From Adiantum capillus-veneris (Eukaryota; Streptophyta; Polypodiopsida; Polypodiales; Pteridaceae): a stretch of 64,000 bases of DNA. Each line of letters starts with the position of its first letter. The stretch's first letter is position 1. The DNA is taken from assembly GCA_014529385.2 (NCBI GenBank), contig CM043942.1, forward strand, positions 24,926,469 to 24,990,468, in the 5' to 3' direction. The notes below the pieces were generated by a model that did no database searches, was not told the origin of the DNA, and saw only the letters and a list, made by a program, of their open reading frames with translations. This document shows positions 11,054 through 22,096 of the stretch, piece after piece. The position numbers and the translations under genes were made by a program.

Positions 11054-11599
11054 AACTTCTTATCCTTATAAAAAGGACGTCTAATCATTAGGTAAATAGT
11101 TCAAAATCTAAACTTAACCTTTGTATTCAACCGTAACCCATCCAAGGTTAAATTTATAGTCTTAATTGGTAAATTCTTGACCTAGTAATTTCTTATTTGT
11201 CTATATAGGTATGATAACTTTTTCCACCGCTTCCCTAAGGGTTTTCTAAGCTCTCCTAATTTTATTATAATTTTCTATATCTTTTTCTTTAATTTTTTCA
11301 TCGACTTTTAAGCTAATAATCTACTTATTTTGGACTTAATATTTATTTTATATAATTTCTCTTAATTATTTCATTTCCTCAACTTGATATCATAGGTTTA
11401 CACTTACTATAATTTTTCTAAAAACTTTTGACCACAAAGTCTATTTCTTTTAATTAATCATTCGCTAAAAATAGGACTTTTGGTCAATTATAAATTTTTA
11501 ACCTCATCAATTAACTATGGTATAATTACCACAAATAGATAAGGATATTTTTTACCTCTAGTAATTATCTTATTATTTTATAATTTAATTATATAATTT

Positions 11600-14430
11600 C
11601 CATCTTTAATTTTTAGCTAAAATTAGGATAATTTGACTTAGATAAATATCTATACTACTTTTCTAACCTTGGCATAATTATCACGGCCTCTTTACCCTAT
11701 AATATAGCTCTGATAAATAGCATGTAATCATATAGCATGATTTACTAATTTCCCTCTTTAGTTTTTAGCTAGAAATAGTATAATTTGACTTAGATAAATA
11801 TCTATACTACTTTTCTAACCTTGGCATAATTATCACGGTCTTTTTACCCTATAATATAGCTCTGATAAATAGCATGTAATCATATAGCATGATTTACTAA
11901 TTTCCCTCTTTTGTTTTTAGCTAGAGATAGTATAATTTGACTTAGATAAATATCTATACTACTTTTCTAACCTTGGCATAATTATCACGGCCTCTTTACC
12001 CTATAATATAGCTCTGATAGATAGCATGTAATCATATAGCATGATTTACTAATTTCCCTCTTTAGTTTTTAGCTAAAAATAGTATAATTTGACTTAGATA
12101 AATATCTATACTACTTTTCTAACCTTGGCATAATTATCACGGTCTTTTTACCCTATAATATAGCTCTGATAAATAGCATGTAATCATATAGCATGATTTA
12201 CTAATTTCCCTCTTTTGTTTTTAGCTAGAGATAGTATAATTTGACTTAGATAAATATCTATACTACTTTTCTAACCTTGGCATAATTATCACGGCCTCTT
12301 TACCCTATAATATAGCTCTGATAGATAGCATGTAATCATATAGCATGATTTACTAATTTCCCTCTTTAGTTTTTAGCTAAAAATAGTATAATTTGACTTA
12401 GATAAATATCTATACTACTTTTATAACCTTGGCATAATTTTCACGGCATCTTTACCCTATAATATAGCTCTGATAAATAGCATGTAATCATATAGCATGA
12501 TTTACTAATTTCCCTCTTTAGTTTTTATCTAGTATAATTTGACTTAAATAAATATCTATACTACTTTTCTAACCTTGGCATAGATATCACGGCCACTTTA
12601 CCCTATATTATAGCTCTGATAGATAGCATGTAATCATATAGCATGATTTACTAATTTTTCTCTTTAGTTTTTAGATAGAAATAGTATAATTTGACTTAGA
12701 TAAATATCTATACTACTTTTCTAACCTTGGCATAATTTTCACGGCATCTTTACCCTATAATATAGCTCTCGTAAATAGCATGTAATCATATAGCATGATT
12801 TACTAATTTCCTTTTTTAGTTTTTAGCTAAAACTAGTATAATTTGACTTAGATAAATATCTATACTACTTTTCTAACCTTGTAATAATTATCACGGCCTT
12901 TTCATCATGTAATCTAGCTCTAATAAATTGCATGTAATCATATAGCATGATTTACTAATTTCCCCCTTTAATTTACCCCTAAAATTGGCATAATTCTGGT
13001 CAAATAATTAGTTAAACTAATTTTCTGAGCTTCTACTAACTATTATGGGTTCCTTAATACCTAATTAACCATTGATAAATATCTCACAACGTTTAAAATC
13101 AATTTACTAATTTCCCCTATTTAATCTTCTCAGAAAATAGAGTATTTTTGCTAAATTAATTAGCTAGATTAATTGTCTGAGTTTTTCCTAATTATCACGA
13201 GTTCCTTAACACCTAATTCACCACTGATAAATATCTCACAACATTTGAAATCGGTTTACTAATTTCCCCTATTTAAGTTTCTCAAAAAACAGAGTATTTT
13301 TGCTAAAGTAATTTGCTAGATTAATTATCTGAGCTTATCCTAATTATCACGGGTTCCTTAACACCTAATTAACCATTGATAAATATCTCATCGTATTTGA
13401 AATCAGTTTGCTAATTTCTCTTATTTAATTTGCTCAAAAAACAGAGTATTTCTGCTAAAGTAATTAGCTAGATTAATTTTCTGAGCTTTTCCTAATTATC
13501 ACCGGTTCCTTAACACCTACGTCAAGGTCGTGGGTCGGGGGGCTGCAGATCAGAGCCGTCCATCGCCTCATCTTTACTGGCCGGAATTTGTGCTTGCAAT
13601 CATTCGATGCTAGACAACTCAGCACTGGGAATGTACACAGTCTGCGTGCCAATTGTTTGCCTGGAGCTTAGCACGCAGAATCGCAGTTGCACGGAATGCT
13701 GACACGTCAGCCTACGGAACTGATCGCCTGCCTGGGGTTGACCTCTTGAACCGGTGGCCCTCCTCCCCACGACCGTTGACGACCGAGAATGGTCCTTGCA
13801 ATCCTGCTCCCACAGGACTCCCGGCTCCGTCGGTCGCCCTTTGGTCGCAGGGATTCCAAGGAAAAGGGACCATTTCCTACACCTTAACCCACTGATAAAT
13901 ATGTCACAGCATTTGAAATCAGTTTTCTAATTTTCCCTATTTAATTTGCTAAAAAAACAGAGTATTTCTGCTAAAGTAATTAGCTAGATTAATTATCTAA
14001 GCTTCTCCTAATTATCACGAGTCCCTTAATATCTAATTAACCACTGATAAATATCTCACAGCATTTGAAATCAGTTTACTAATTTCTCTTATTTAATTTG
14101 CTCAAAAAAACAAAGCATTTCTGCTAAATTAATTAGCTAGATTAATTTTCTGAGCTTCTCCTAGTTATCACAGGTTCCTTAACATCTAATTAACCACTGA
14201 TAAATATATCATGGAATTTGAAATCAATTTACTAATTTCCCCTATTTAAATTGCTCAAAAAACAGAGTATTTCTGCTAAAGTAATTAGCTAGATTAACTT
14301 TCTGAGCTTCTCCTAATTATCACGGGTTTCGTAACACCTAACTAACCAATAATAAATATATCACAGTATTTGAAATCAATTTACTAATTTTCCCTATTTA
14401 ATTTGCTCAAAAAATAGAGTAATTCTGCCT
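11600..14430. repeat. Tandem array of a 152-bp AT-rich repeat, about 18 units in two subfamilies
   Basis: The landmark AATTTGACTTAGATAAATAT recurs at 11630, 11782, 11934, 12086, 12238, 12390, 12536, 12688 and 12840, nearly always 152 bp apart (one interval is 146). A second subfamily with landmark GCTAGATTAATT recurs at 13163, 13315, 13467, then 13983, 14136 and 14288, again 152-153 bp apart. Both share GATAAATA and TTTACTAATTTCCC, so the array is one family that diverged. Alternating units of the first part are nearly identical (an AGAGATAG type and an AAAAATAG type), which suggests a two-unit higher-order repeat of 304 bp. It is interrupted at about 13519-13885. Confidence 0.92.
13519..13885. 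other. GC-rich insert of about 365 bp inside the 152-bp array
   Basis: Within AT-rich repeats an abrupt GC-rich block begins after CCTTAACACCTA with CGTCAAGGTCGTGGG and ends with GGGACCATTTCCTACACC before the array resumes. ACACCT occurs at both edges and may be all or part of a target-site duplication. One + frame (13653-13895) is open but resembles no protein I know. There is no tRNA-like A/B box, so it is not an obvious SINE. Origin unknown: a small DNA element or captured sequence. Confidence 0.5.
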
Positions 14431-14864
14431 AATTAATTGGGAAAATTACTCAGAAAATTATAGGATAATTTCCTTAGGTTAATTATTATCTAATGCAGCT
14501 CTGATAATTACCTCAACTTAATCTAAGCTTAATTAATATATTTACCATTAATTCATGGTTAATTTGGCTAATTTCAGCCCTAATATGATAGGATAATTAA
14601 TTAGCTTAATATTACTAAGATTAATTACAATAATCAGTAGATATTAATTAATTAAGAGAGGTTTTATGAGTATACATATGCCTAATCTTTGATTTATTAA
14701 CAAAATAGCTTAATCTAACCTTGCTAATTAAGAAAGATTAGACTAATTACCGTTTAGGTTAATCAATTAGAGATGAATCTCTAATGATTTTTGTGTATCG
14801 GTCTCTCTAGATGAGAGAGAGTGTGTCAAGGCTCCGCGTCTATCAAATTATGAAGCAAGGGGTC

Positions 14865-14874
14865 CTATTTATAG
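14865..14874 (-). promoter_or_regulatory. TATA box of the nested element, minus strand
   Basis: The minus strand reads CTATAAATAG followed by GACCCC, a textbook plant TATA box. It sits about 490 bp inside the right terminus, as expected for the U3 part of a minus-oriented LTR. A transcript would start near 14835 and run leftwards into the 152-bp array. This is the main evidence for the element's orientation. Confidence 0.55.
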
Positions 14875-15366
14875 TTTTCTAGCACTGACAAGCTCTCACA
14901 GGCTGTAAAAGGCAGTTGCTTGCAGTTCAAGCAGTCCCCAGCAAGTAAAAAAACACTCCCTGCTGCTAAATGAGTCCCTGGCAGGTCAGTGATGACCCTC
15001 CCATTACCTGTCAGCTTTTAAAATGTCAATTCTGCTATAATATGACCTATTTTTGCTTAATTGGTAAATATCTTGTAAATATCTGGGAGACCTTTAATAA
15101 AGTCTATGCTTAAATGATTACTATAACCCTTCAATTTTTCTTAATAATTTATTTTACATTGAATCTTTCAGAAGGACTAGCGAGGTCAGTTTTTGTCCGA
15201 ATTTAAACTGAAATTTTCTAGCCCGGGGTTTGTTGTGCTTAAGATTCCAAAAATACCAATATTTGCCATGGTCGGACAATTCTACATTGCTTTTTCAATA
15301 ATCATATCAGTTTGATTAAGCTTTATACAACCTTTAAGGTTTCAGAAATGGAAACCTTACAACCAC

Positions 15367-16723
15367 TTTGACAAGGCAAGAAGGGTGGACTGATCAAGAG
15401 TTCAAAAGAATACGTAGAAAGGCCTATGGATACTTTTTGAAAGATGGGTACTTGAGGAAGCCTCCAAAACAAAGAAATGGACTGCCCATGAGAGTGGTGA
15501 ATGATAAGGACGCTCAAAATGAGCTTATGAAAAAGTTTCATGAGAGTCTTTATGTTGGACACAGAGGTGTATGGGCCACCTTTACTAAAATGAAAGAGAG
15601 GTATTTGTGGAAAGGTATGTATAAAGATGTATCTCACTTTGTGGAATCATGTGAAACTTGTCTAATGTATTCAAATGTACGTCGTCGTGATGGGTTGCAC
15701 CCTACTTACCCATTGGCCATGCATTACAAGTGGGTAGTAGATCTGGTTACAATGCCATTGGGCTTATGGAAAATGAGATACATAGTTCTTGCACGAGAAG
15801 AGTTAACCAACCAAGTTGAAGGTCGTGCTCTAAGAACAAAAAGCACAGAAGGGATATGTAAGTTCCTCTTGGATGATGTAATTAGCCGTTATGGCTGTGT
15901 TGGGAAAATAACAGCGGACAGGGGTGAGTTGGATGCTGACAAAGCAAGGGAGTTTTTCTCTAGGTTGGGCATTAAACTTGCTCTCACTACTGCATATAAT
16001 CCTGAGGGAAATGGAAAATCAGAGCGTGGGCATCCTCCTATCATTAAAGCTTTAGCTAAGGCTTGCAAAGGTAAAATGGGAGAGTGGCCTAGGTTGTTGC
16101 CTTATGCTTTATGGGCTGATGGTGCAACTCATAGCTCGGTTACTAGTTATATGCCTTTTAAGTTGATGTATGGTCAAAAACCTATAATGCCAATTGAGGA
16201 TGTAATTCCCACGTGGAATGTATTACCTTGGGAAGATGGAATGAATAGGGAAGACCTTCTTGCTTTGCGCATACAACAGTTAGAAAGAAGGCCCCAAGAT
16301 ATTGAAATTGCAGTAGCACGATTGAAAGATGCAAGGTTAAAGAATAAGGACAGATTTGATAAGAGGCATAGGCTCAGACCTAAAACTATTGAGGAAGGTG
16401 ATTGGGTGTTGGTGTATGACAGCAGTCTTGACAACCAACATTCAACAATAAGAAATCTTTCAAAGAGATGGTTTGGTTCTTATGTGGTTCAGCATGTACA
16501 TGGGAAAACCTTGCATGAATTAGATGGGACAAAAATGAAGATTCCCATTGCAAGGAAAAGAATCAAGTTATTCAAAAGAAGAGGTGATACAGATCCCTTT
16601 GATTCACAGGAAGGTCAAAATGAAGGCTCTGATGAAAATGGTATGGATGTGCATGAAGAACAAGAGGATGATGCGTTAGATTTGCTGCAAGTGATGATGA
16701 AATCGACATGTATGTTGACTTAA
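15367..16723 (+). pseudogene. Outer Ty3/gypsy element: integrase and C-terminal region
   Basis: This is the continuation of the pol protein cut at 9797. The N-terminal zinc-binding HHCC motif is HESLYVGH...CETC (about 15540-15660). The catalytic core has Asp in WVVDLVTMPLG, Asp in ITADRGELD and, about 35 residues later, Glu in NPEGNGKSERGH. The acidic triad is thus intact. The C-terminal part (KTIEEGDWVLVYDSSLDNQ, RWFGSYVV) is the GPY/F-like module. The frame is open for 451 codons and ends in TAA at 16723. Integrase would insert the reverse-transcribed DNA. It is the best-kept part of this element, but upstream lesions make the element inactive. Confidence 0.9.
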
Positions 16724-16780
16724 ATGAAGACTGAACTTGCAAAAGATATCTGTGGCACATGCCGGAGGATGTGCAGGTTT

Positions 16781-17823
16781 AGAGGGGGTGGATGTCGTGC
16801 GATGGCACGTTCATAATGTGAAATTAAAGTATCTACCTCACTCATAATGTTTATGATGTGTGGGACCAAATGCTACAATGTACATAGTGTGATATATGCG
16901 AAAATGAATGTCACGGATGCAGCCGTGTACATACCTTGCCGGGCAGGTGAGGCCCTACACGTGGTACCATGGAATGCTTTTTCACATAAATATATGCCTA
17001 ATTTGCTTTAGGAATGTACAAATGTCAAGTGTTTCGAAGTGGCACGCTCGTTTTGCCTAGAAAGTTTAATGCGGACAATCTCGGCCAAAAATAGCAGGTT
17101 TCGTGCGTTGGCGTGAAAGACGTGTGCAAAGAGCTTACCAAGTGGGAAAATGAGGTTCAACATGAAATTTGAGACCAATGGGATTTTTCCACAATTTTAG
17201 GGATTTTTCCAAGCTCGTTTGGGCTTTTTACGAACAAAAAGTGACATTTTTTGACTTAAAATGACCTAAAAATGGTCAAAAATAGCCTTAAAAATACTCA
17301 AAATAGCTCAAAATGTCACATCAACGATGCTAGCGTTGTTTCTCAAGTTATGTGGGAATTTTTTGAGGCAAGAATGAGCTCATTTGGGCACATGAGCAAG
17401 GAGATACAGCCATTCCTTTACAGGGTGCTAGTGCAGTCCCGTGCTGCTTCCACTACATGGTTGAGGTTGTGAGGTCTCCAATTAGGGTTTCCCCTCCTCA
17501 AATAACTACTTGGGCTTCTCCAATGAAGTACTGAAGCTTCCATGAAATGGTCACGACAAAGAATCGAAGCATAAATTTAGGGTTTTTAACAGGTCGAATG
17601 AGCACTGCATCTGTGCAATTGGGAGTGAGGCTACACCTAATCTTCACACACACAAGAGTTTTGAGTTAGTATTGGTTCTTTCAAAGTGGAGATTTCATGG
17701 CTGGAGTTTTTTTCTTTCTTAATGTGTTTTTGGCTTCAAATTTTCTACGCCTTGCTTGATTTTTCTACGAATCCTCACAGTCAAAGGCCCGGCGCTTTCC
17801 TAGTCGCACTACGCACTTCTTGA
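16781..17823 (+). repeat. Outer Ty3/gypsy element: polypurine tract and 3' LTR
   Basis: The integrase stop is followed by AGAGGGGGTGGA (16781-16792), a polypurine tract priming plus-strand synthesis, and then TGTCGTGCGATGGCACG (16793), the expected TG start of the 3' LTR. The LTR has no ORF of interest. Its right end is not certain: TTGACA near 17823 is a candidate, just before a (CA)n run. No 5' LTR is present for comparison, so length and age cannot be measured. Confidence 0.6.
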
Positions 17824-18975
17824 CAGCGTGCGCGCACACACACACACACATACATATATATATGAGCTCTTTTAATTTCAAATGGCTTGACTTTTCTTGC
17901 ATTCTATAGCTTAATTACTCGAGAGAGTCTCTTTTATTAAACGGCTGTCGATTGCGTTTTCTCCTAGCAAAGAAGCAGACCGGAAATACTAGCAAAAAAT
18001 TTAAAATTTTTGGGATTTTTAAACGATTTTCTCACATACTTCATCGGTTTTTGTTCTCTTTATCATGATTTGCAACCGGCTAGTCTCGATTTTCAATTGG
18101 CTCAAAGCTAAGCTAAAGCAATCCTTTTCACAAACAGTAATTCTAGTTAAACTCAACCTAATGATTTCATCACATTCCTATTGTTTTGGAAATCCACCGT
18201 GACCTTTTCACTTGTTTATTTTGAAAAGTTGTAGAGAGGGTCTATGGACTAATATACTAATAGGTCAAGTTTACTTCACTTGTAATCATGGAGAAATTGC
18301 TTGTTGACCAAATTAGTTCCAGATTGAAGTTGTAGTTTGTTGCTTTTTGGAAAAAATGTTGTAGTAAATTATGTAAAGATATCACTATGATTATTTTAAT
18401 ATAGGTTCATTTTTTAGAGTTAATATTGACAATGAGACAACCTCATAGTATGATCAAATGGCATTGATTACATGATTAGAAAAAAAATTCTAATGAATGA
18501 TAAGCCTAAGTAATTTTGTGCAAAAGTCTAGATCAACCATGATAAAAATTTAGGAAGAGGACACTAATTGATGGCATTTTTCTTTCTACAACATTCTCTT
18601 AATCAAGTGTTACTTGACATGTATATAGGAGTTTATTGTTCATATCTTACTTCACAATTTTCTCAACATTGGGAAGGTAATACATGCTGGACTAAAGTAA
18701 GAAGGTGAATGCTGACGATTTCATGTCAAAACCAAAACTTGAAAAGAAATTCTTGGAGACTTTAAATGAAGGGGTCAAGCTATGCAAGGATGTGAAATGA
18801 AAGGTGAAATAGAAAGATCCATTTAATATTTTAAAATTTAAATAACATTTAAGGTAAGTCTAGATCGTCACTGAAAAGATTACAAGTATGCCTAACTCAA
18901 CTCTCCTCTAAGGCTTCTTTTAGAAATCCAAAAAGGAAGCGAGATAGTTTCAAATGAAGGAACCAAATTAAAATT
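17824..18975. other. AT-rich non-coding stretch with short (CA)n(TA)n
   Basis: A short CA/TA microsatellite (about 17833-17862) is followed by about 1.1 kb of AT-rich sequence. All frames are broken, and I see no structural motif or repeat of note. It forms the left target flank of the L1 insertion. Confidence 0.5.
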
Positions 18976-18985
18976 ATGGAAAGAC

Positions 18986-19313
18986 AACTTGAGGAGAAAC
19001 AAAGAAAGATGTATGTGGAAAAAGACCTAGCAACAATCCTTTCTGCATTATCATTGAACAAAAGGTCGTGCGAAGATTTGGCAACGCAGGAGGATGTTGC
19101 TGAAGTGGCCAAAGGGGACAGAGTTTCCCAAGCACTCAAGAAGGCACTCCCGCAACGTGTCAAGGTGGAAGATGCTGTTACGGTATTTGTTCCCCTGGCC
19201 ATTGTGAAAAGACAACTTGTGGAGGTTACATATTCCACTCTGGTCTTCGGGTTTATGGGGAGAGTTCCCAATAGAATTAAGCATAGTAACTGGTTCTGTA
19301 GTCCACTGGTTTT
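18986..19313 (+). pseudogene. L1 ORF1, N-terminal part (interrupted by copia)
   Basis: The open frame reads LEEKQRKMYVEKDLATILSA near its start and VTYSTLVFGFMGRVPNRIKH near its end. This matches the start of the DUF4283-type RNA-binding region of plant L1 ORF1 proteins, which normally continues W-F...G. The ATG at 18976 belongs to the target duplication, so using it as the start would be accidental. The frame is cut at 19313 by the copia LTR. Its continuation is VLNQHGSVMFTQYIAKGFVS from 22420, with a small loss or frame change at the junction. Confidence 0.7.
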
Positions 19314-19631
19314 TGTAAAGTGTGAGCTTTGTCCTAAGGTGTGAGTCAAGGAGAGGAGAGTGGATTTATCCCACATACTGTGGAGCAAGGCTGTAGAGCT
19401 ACTTAAAGCTCATTTCTTGAATCAATAAACAACAACTCATTTTGCACTACATGCTTGTCTATGGTGAGCTTGTGCTAAGCTAAGTCAATACTCAAGATTG
19501 TGTTTATGAGTCCAAGCTAATCTATCTTGGAACCTAATTCACTTGAGTGATAACCTTGCTTACACACACTCACACACTTGCACCATGTTTCTCTTTCATC
19601 CACCATAGCTAGCACGATCCAAATCCTAACA
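19314..19631 (+). repeat. Copia 5' LTR
   Basis: Starts TGTAAAGTGTGAGC and ends ATCCTAACA, with TG...CA termini. It contains AATCAATAAACAA, a likely polyadenylation signal region. Almost identical to 22097-22414. Confidence 0.93.
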
Positions 19632-19633
19632 TT

Positions 19634-19646
19634 TGGTATCAGAGCC
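19634..19646 (+). promoter_or_regulatory. Primer-binding site, initiator tRNA-Met
   Basis: TGGTATCAGAGCC lies two bases inside the 5' LTR. It is complementary to the 3' end of plant initiator tRNA-Met and is the standard minus-strand priming site of Ty1/copia elements. Confidence 0.9.
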
Positions 19647-20713
19647 ATGGTGTGCTAGCTAGGATTTTCATTACGCATTAGTGTGTGTTAATCATTAGCA
19701 TCTCCATTAGACAGATTAGGATTTCATTATCATGGCCCATTAACATTCTTCATGATTGGTTGCATCTCACTAATTAGGCCTTAATCTAGCTATGTGTGGG
19801 AATGTCCTTGGCACACCCAAGAGGCCACTACCCTCCATGGCTAGGTAGACTTAATTAGGGAGAGGATTAGCATCAATTTTTGCATCATTTGACCTTTCAA
19901 TTAAACTCACTAAAGTCGTTTTCTTTTTGCATTGTTCACCTCATCTCGAAGCTCTCCTCGCAATCTTTCCATAGAGCCTGCAAGCACTCAAATCCGAGCT
20001 CAAGAACCCCCTAAAACTCTTCCCCAATGTTGCCTAAAAATAGGTGTGTGTGTGTGTGGGTTTGTGTGGGAAAGTGCTTGCCGATTTCAGCTTAATATCT
20101 TGATTTTCGGAGGATTCTTCACAACCAAGCCTTTGGGCTTGTTGGCTAACTCAAACTGGGTAAGTCGTTGGTGGCTTGTGGGGTCCAAAGTTCAAGTTGG
20201 CTTCCCCAAATTGGGCAATATGGGCGGATCCGAAACAGTATTGCAAATTTGCTTTTTGAGGAGGTGGCGGGTCCGCTGGGGCAGATTCCCACAGGCGCCG
20301 CCTTGACTTTTTCTGCCCGCTGCCCGGCGCTCCTGCCCGCGCTTGCCCGGTAGGTGCCCGACGTGCCCGCCTTGCCCATTGGCACTAGCCCGGCTTCCCA
20401 CACTGATTCCCTAGGGCGTTTTAAGACCCCTTTCCCACAGTCTGCTGCTCCAAGGCAAACCCCCAAGAGCCTCAAGGGCCTCAAGCTTCCAAGAGTTCCC
20501 ACGGGCCTCAAGGCCCTGCTCCCACCAAACTGCAGCAACGCAACCGCAAACTTTCAAGGCATCAAAGAACTCCGAAATAAAGCAACCAACGATGAATTTC
20601 AAAAGGCTTCATCAAAATTCTTCAAAGCATCACCAACCATCCAAAGGAGCATTACCTCCCTATGAAGAGGGGCTTCACCAACGCCACGGTGAAGAGGAGC
20701 TTCACTAAAAGGG

Positions 20714-20793
<80 letters not shown>

Positions 20794-20916
20794 GAACCCT
20801 TAAAATTATTGCAACCAAGCACAATTTTGCAAATTAAATTTTTTCTATTATCAATTGTGCACCGTGTAAAGAGGCAGACACTGGCTAGGAGAGTCTCCTA
20901 AGCTAAGACCCCTCTA
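19647..20916 (+). other. Copia 5' leader with a GC-rich island and a (TC)37 microsatellite
   Basis: About 1.27 kb without the gag frame. Between about 20200 and 20560 it is strikingly GC-rich, with repeated GCCCG-type words and CTCAAGGGCCTCAAG-like repeats, unlike the AT-rich flanks. A (TC)n array occupies 20716-20790. Short ORFs here are on both strands and unrecognised. The island may be captured host sequence. Confidence 0.6.
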
Positions 20917-21849
20917 TTGGCACAAATGGGGGACAAGGGAATAGAGAAATTCAATAGGGAGGGATTTCACACTTGGCAAACAAAATTAAGAGGCTATCTT
21001 ATGAGAAAATGTTTGTGGTCTGTCATTAACACTGCCCTCGAGCAACAAGCCGAACCCGATGGAGTGCACACTAGGGCATCTACACTCATAGCAAGTGCAC
21101 AAAATTTGGCCAAAGACGAACAAGCATTGGGAATTATCATCACTTCTTTGCATGATAACTATGTGCATTTCATAGATGAATGTAAGCATGCACATGAAGC
21201 CTGGCATGTCCTAGAAAGTAATTTTGGAGCTCGAGCCAAAAGAAGCAAAGTTAGTCTTAAAAGACAGCTTTACAAAGTTACTATGCTTCAAGGGGAGGAC
21301 ATTGCTAGCCTAGTGAACAGGCTTAAGAGCATTGTCACACAACTCACTTACATCCAAGTTGAAGTACTAGAAGATGACAAAGTGGCTATACTTTTAAGTG
21401 CACTTCCACCTTCTTATGACCACTTAGTCACAATTCTTGAAGAAAAAGAACCGGCACCACCATTTCAAGATGTAATCAACTCAGTCCAAGCAGAATAAAG
21501 AAAGCAAAGAGGTTCACTTACCCCATCAGGAGGATTTTTCATCGCAACATCTTCAAGGGGAAGATATTCACCATCAACATCGACAAACGGACGAAAGTGT
21601 TATGAATGTGGAAGAATGGGACACGTAGCGAAAGATTGCTACACAAACAAACCTTGCAACAAATGTGGTAGGAAGGGACACCCTCCTTCTCGGTGCTACT
21701 CAAGTGGAGGTAGTAGCAGTGGAGAAAGCAGCATCAGTAGAAGCAACAGTAGAAGCAACGACGGCAAGAGACCTGACAGAGGGTCAGCTCACATAGTAGA
21801 AGACAAAAAGGACGAAGACGAAGGTAGCGTTTGGGAAGACCCATTTTGA
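20917..21849 (+). CDS. Copia gag with two zinc knuckles and one in-frame stop
   Basis: The frame begins MAQMGDKGIEKFNREGFHTW, then the copia gag (UBN2-type) fold signature: W...L...L, LYKVTMLQGEDIASLVNRLK, LLSALPPSYDHLV. After a TAA at 21496-21498 the same frame continues into a basic Ser-rich linker and two CX2CX4HX4C knuckles, CYECGRMGHVAKDC (about 21598-21640) and CNKCGRKGHPPSRC. It ends in an acidic tail at TGA 21847-21849. Gag would form the particle and package RNA through the knuckles. The stop truncates the protein before the knuckles and may be a recent C-to-T change (CAA to TAA), with the rest of the frame intact. Confidence 0.9.
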
Positions 21850-21885
21850 AGATGCAAACTCTCTACTTGTAGGGGAGGACTTTTT

Positions 21886-22050
21886 TCCAGTGTGGATTCC
21901 AGCCTACATCCTGTGTGGACATCACCATCCTTTGTGGATCTTTCTTGTGTGGATTGTACCATCCTGTGTGGATATTACCATCCTTTGTGGACTTTATTTT
22001 CCTGTGTGGATATCACCATCCTATGTGGATTTTGTTATCCTGTGTGGATC
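21886..22050. repeat. Minisatellite of TGTGTGGAT-type units before the copia 3' LTR
   Basis: About six to eight imperfect units built on TGTGTGGATATCACCATCCT, alternating with TTTGTGGAT..., fill the space between gag and the polypurine tract. Such repeats near the 3' end of short non-autonomous elements arise readily during reverse transcription by template slippage. Confidence 0.8.
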
Positions 22051-22096
22051 ATGCATCTTCAGTATCTTGTCTTAGTCCAAACCTCAAGGGAAGGAT

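Larger units (their letters stand above)
9798..15361 (-). mobile_element. Nested insertion with TGTAAG...CTTACA ends: probable giant solo LTR, 5564 bp
   Basis: The insertion interrupts the gypsy pol frame between RNase H and integrase. Its ends are TGTAAG (9798) and CTTACA (15361), an inverted TG...CA pair as in LTRs. It is flanked by AGCAC (9793-9797) and ACCAC (15362-15366), a 5-bp target duplication with one mismatch. Removing it restores CTGAGCAC-TTTGACAAGG, hence LST-LTRQEGW, so the boundaries are exact. There is no gag or pol inside. The left and right 500 bp do not match each other, so a short-LTR element is unlikely. A plant TATA box on the minus strand (14865-14874) fits a minus-oriented LTR. 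Most of the interior is a 152-bp tandem array. The left end (9798 to about 10730) has an inverted relative at 31222-32155. A solo LTR of this size is exceptional, and a non-autonomous element of another class remains possible. Confidence 0.7.

Noticed and set aside
13653-13895. 80-codon ORF in the GC-rich insert as a gene
   Set aside because: It runs from the insert into the 152-bp repeat and shows no recognisable domain.
9795-15361. CACTA-type DNA transposon starting CACTGTAAG
   Set aside because: The right end reads CTTACAACCAC, not CTTACAGTG, and the duplication fits 5 bp with TG...CA ends better than 3 bp with CACTA ends.
9798-15361. Ordinary LARD with two shorter LTRs
   Set aside because: I could not find the first several hundred bases of the element repeated near its right end.
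20146-20665. Several overlapping ORFs of 60-130 codons in the GC-rich island
   Set aside because: Open on both strands because of composition (few stop codons in GC-rich DNA); no domain, and inside the copia leader.
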